Shown here piece by piece: positions 63,012 to 64,000 of a DNA stretch of 64,000 nt. Position 1 is the first letter of the stretch; each line of letters begins with the position of its first letter. The position numbers and the translations under genes were made by a program. Source of the stretch: Sphingobacterium kitahiroshimense (GTDB taxonomy: Bacteria > Bacteroidota > Bacteroidia > Sphingobacteriales > Sphingobacteriaceae). The notes beneath the pieces were generated by a model. It was not told the DNA's origin. It made no database searches and saw only the letters and a list, made by a program, of their open reading frames with translations. The stretch is taken from the NCBI RefSeq assembly GCF_025961315.1, contig NZ_JAOQNK010000001.1, positions 3,968,001 through 4,032,000 on the forward strand, read 5' to 3'.

Positions 63012-63082
63012 GAGCTTGTGAGCTCAGGAAATAATTTGAAGGCTTCATCGCCTTTATAACTTTAAACCGAGCTTGCGAGCTC
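63012..63082 (+). repeat. Duplicated leader element GAGCTTGYGAGCTC
   Basis: GAGCTTGTGAGCTC (63012-63025) and GAGCTTGCGAGCTC (63069-63082) each form a five-bp hairpin with a four-base loop. Both are followed by a similar purine-rich stretch (AGGAAATAATTTGA and AAAGGAATGATTTAGA). Between them lies AAGGC-ttcatc-GCCTT (63039-63054). The second copy is 20 bases before the ATG at 63102. Confidence 0.55.
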
Positions 63083-63101
63083 ATAAAGGAATGATTTAGA
63101 C

Positions 63102-64000
63102 ATGAAAAGTTACACTTTTTTTTTACGTGTTATCCTCGTTGCTACGATCCTAACGAAAGGGTTCAGCCCAGTGCAGGCTCAAAATGGGGATCAGATATTG
63201 GATGGAATCGGCGAAACTGGAATGATCGCACGATATGTATTTAATGGAGATTTGAAAGATTGGTCTCGAAATAATCTGCATGCCACAGCTGGACGGAATG
63301 CTGCATTTATCAACGATAAGCGGTTTGGAAAAGTATTGTCGTTGACGGGAGAAAGTAATGATTTTATACAGATCCCTGCTGATGCATTGACCGATATGGA
63401 GTCGTTAAGTATCTCAGGTTGGGTTTATTTGCGTTCGGATAAAAAAAATCAAGTCTTTTTTGACTTTGGAAAGGATGTGCATAAACATTTCTTTGCAGCT
63501 CCTTTTGGCACGACCATTCAAGATGGTTTCCAAAGTTTAATAACAGCAGGGAAAAATAATCAAAAAGGAGCGGTTTCTCCAGCATTAGTATTGAACAAGT
63601 GGGTTTACCTGACGATCGTGGTGGATATTCCGGCTAAAACGATGAAGACTTATGTGGATGCTGTGCTTGTTGGGGAATCTAAGCAGATACCGCGTGAGTT
63701 GACCGAAGTTTTTGGATCTTCTGGAGATAAGAACAAATTGTATATCGGAAAATCATTTTTGACAGGATCTCCGTCATTGGATGGCATGTTGCATGATTTT
63801 CGGATCTATCGTGTTCCGCTGAGTAAAAATCAGCTTACTGGAATTTATACCAATTCACAACGTGGAGTAAGTAATCGCGACGTAAATGTGACGAAAGTGG
63901 AGGATAACCTACCGGAGTTTCCATTGACCCAAGCACAACTCTATAATGCTTACTTAGTTGCTGTGCCAGATATACAGGTGGAAACCGCATTAGGAGATTT
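63102..64000 (+). CDS. Secreted LamG-domain protein (partial, runs off window end)
   Basis: The frame is open from the ATG at 63102 to the last base (299 complete codons). It begins with a signal peptide (1-28; 'FSPVQAQ'). A concanavalin-like LamG domain follows at about 45-230, recognisable from 'MIARYVFNGDLKDWSRN', 'LTDMESLSISGWVYL', 'NKWVYLTIVVD' and 'LDGMLHDFRIYRVPLSKNQ'. The visible end ('LPEFPLTQAQLYNAYLVAVPD') starts a second domain. Bacteroidota proteins with this beginning often continue into a glycoside hydrolase such as a beta-L-arabinofuranosidase or GH43 enzyme, but the catalytic part is outside the window and cannot be named. Confidence 0.75.
   Translation, partial: MKSYTFFLRVILVATILTKGFSPVQAQNGDQILDGIGETGMIARYVFNGDLKDWSRNNLHATAGRNAAFINDKRFGKVLSLTGESNDFIQIPADALTDMESLSISGWVYLRSDKKNQVFFDFGKDVHKHFFAAPFGTTIQDGFQSLITAGKNNQKGAVSPALVLNKWVYLTIVVDIPAKTMKTYVDAVLVGESKQIPRELTEVFGSSGDKNKLYIGKSFLTGSPSLDGMLHDFRIYRVPLSKNQLTGIYTNSQRGVSNRDVNVTKVEDNLPEFPLTQAQLYNAYLVAVPDIQVETALGD

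Noticed and set aside
1..64000. Insertion sequences, prophage or conjugative genes
   Set aside because: No transposase, integrase, relaxase or phage structural motif was seen in any frame provided.

Overview
The window looks like chromosomal DNA of a Bacteroidota bacterium, most likely a Sphingobacteriaceae member (Sphingobacterium or Pedobacter type). The reasons are five SusC/SusD outer-membrane nutrient-uptake pairs, two hybrid two-component regulators with AraC-type output, a FecI/FecR sigma/anti-sigma pair, leaders without Shine-Dalgarno sequences, promoters of the TTTG / TAnnTTTG type, and a tRNA gene without an encoded CCA end. This placement is inference from gene families; no 16S rRNA is present.

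Layout. (1) 1-12889: polysaccharide utilisation locus (PUL) 1. On the minus strand lie susC, susD and three surface-lipoprotein genes (DUF4959/DUF5126/DUF5000 type, DUF4998/DUF5013 type, and a repeat lipoprotein cut by the left edge), with a divergent hybrid two-component system (HTCS) on the plus strand. Its enzymes presumably lie left of the window. (2) 13060-13779: a DUF1275 membrane protein. (3) 14069-21538, minus strand: ECF sigma, FecR anti-sigma, an STN-domain SusC and a SusD. (4) 21836-26555, minus strand: a third SusC/SusD pair with no adjacent regulator. (5) 26997-31726, plus strand: a fourth pair whose SusD is of the SusD-like_2 kind. (6) 32015-36496: a PagL-like lipid A deacylase relative, tRNA-Val, a Pr6Pr-type membrane protein and an OmpR-type response regulator/histidine kinase pair. 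(7) 36754-51295: PUL with a fifth SusC/SusD pair, a secreted two-module GH16-GH43 enzyme, an HTCS and a large DUF5695-type protein. (8) 51499-62829: an AraC regulator followed by a complete four-enzyme trans-4-hydroxyproline to 2-oxoglutarate pathway, a DUF885 metallopeptidase, an APC amino-acid permease and an S9 serine peptidase, all on the plus strand. (9) 63102-64000: the start of a secreted LamG-domain protein, cut by the right edge.

How the parts may work together. The GH43 module has the features of exo-beta-1,3-galactanases (the GH43_24 type that acts on arabinogalactan proteins), and it is fused to a GH16 endo-hydrolase. About 8 kb away starts a full hydroxyproline catabolic operon with two peptidases and a permease. 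Plant arabinogalactan proteins and extensins are hydroxyproline-rich glycoproteins. The most interesting hypothesis here is therefore a locus that consumes both the glycan and the hydroxyproline-rich protein of such glycoproteins. The individual pathway calls are well supported; the functional coupling is inference.

The SusC/SusD pairs at 14-19.6 kb and 36.8-42 kb are clearly paralogous but differ in regulation: one has an STN domain and a FecI/FecR pair, the other has no STN domain and lies next to an HTCS. No insertion sequence, prophage, CRISPR array or rRNA was seen.
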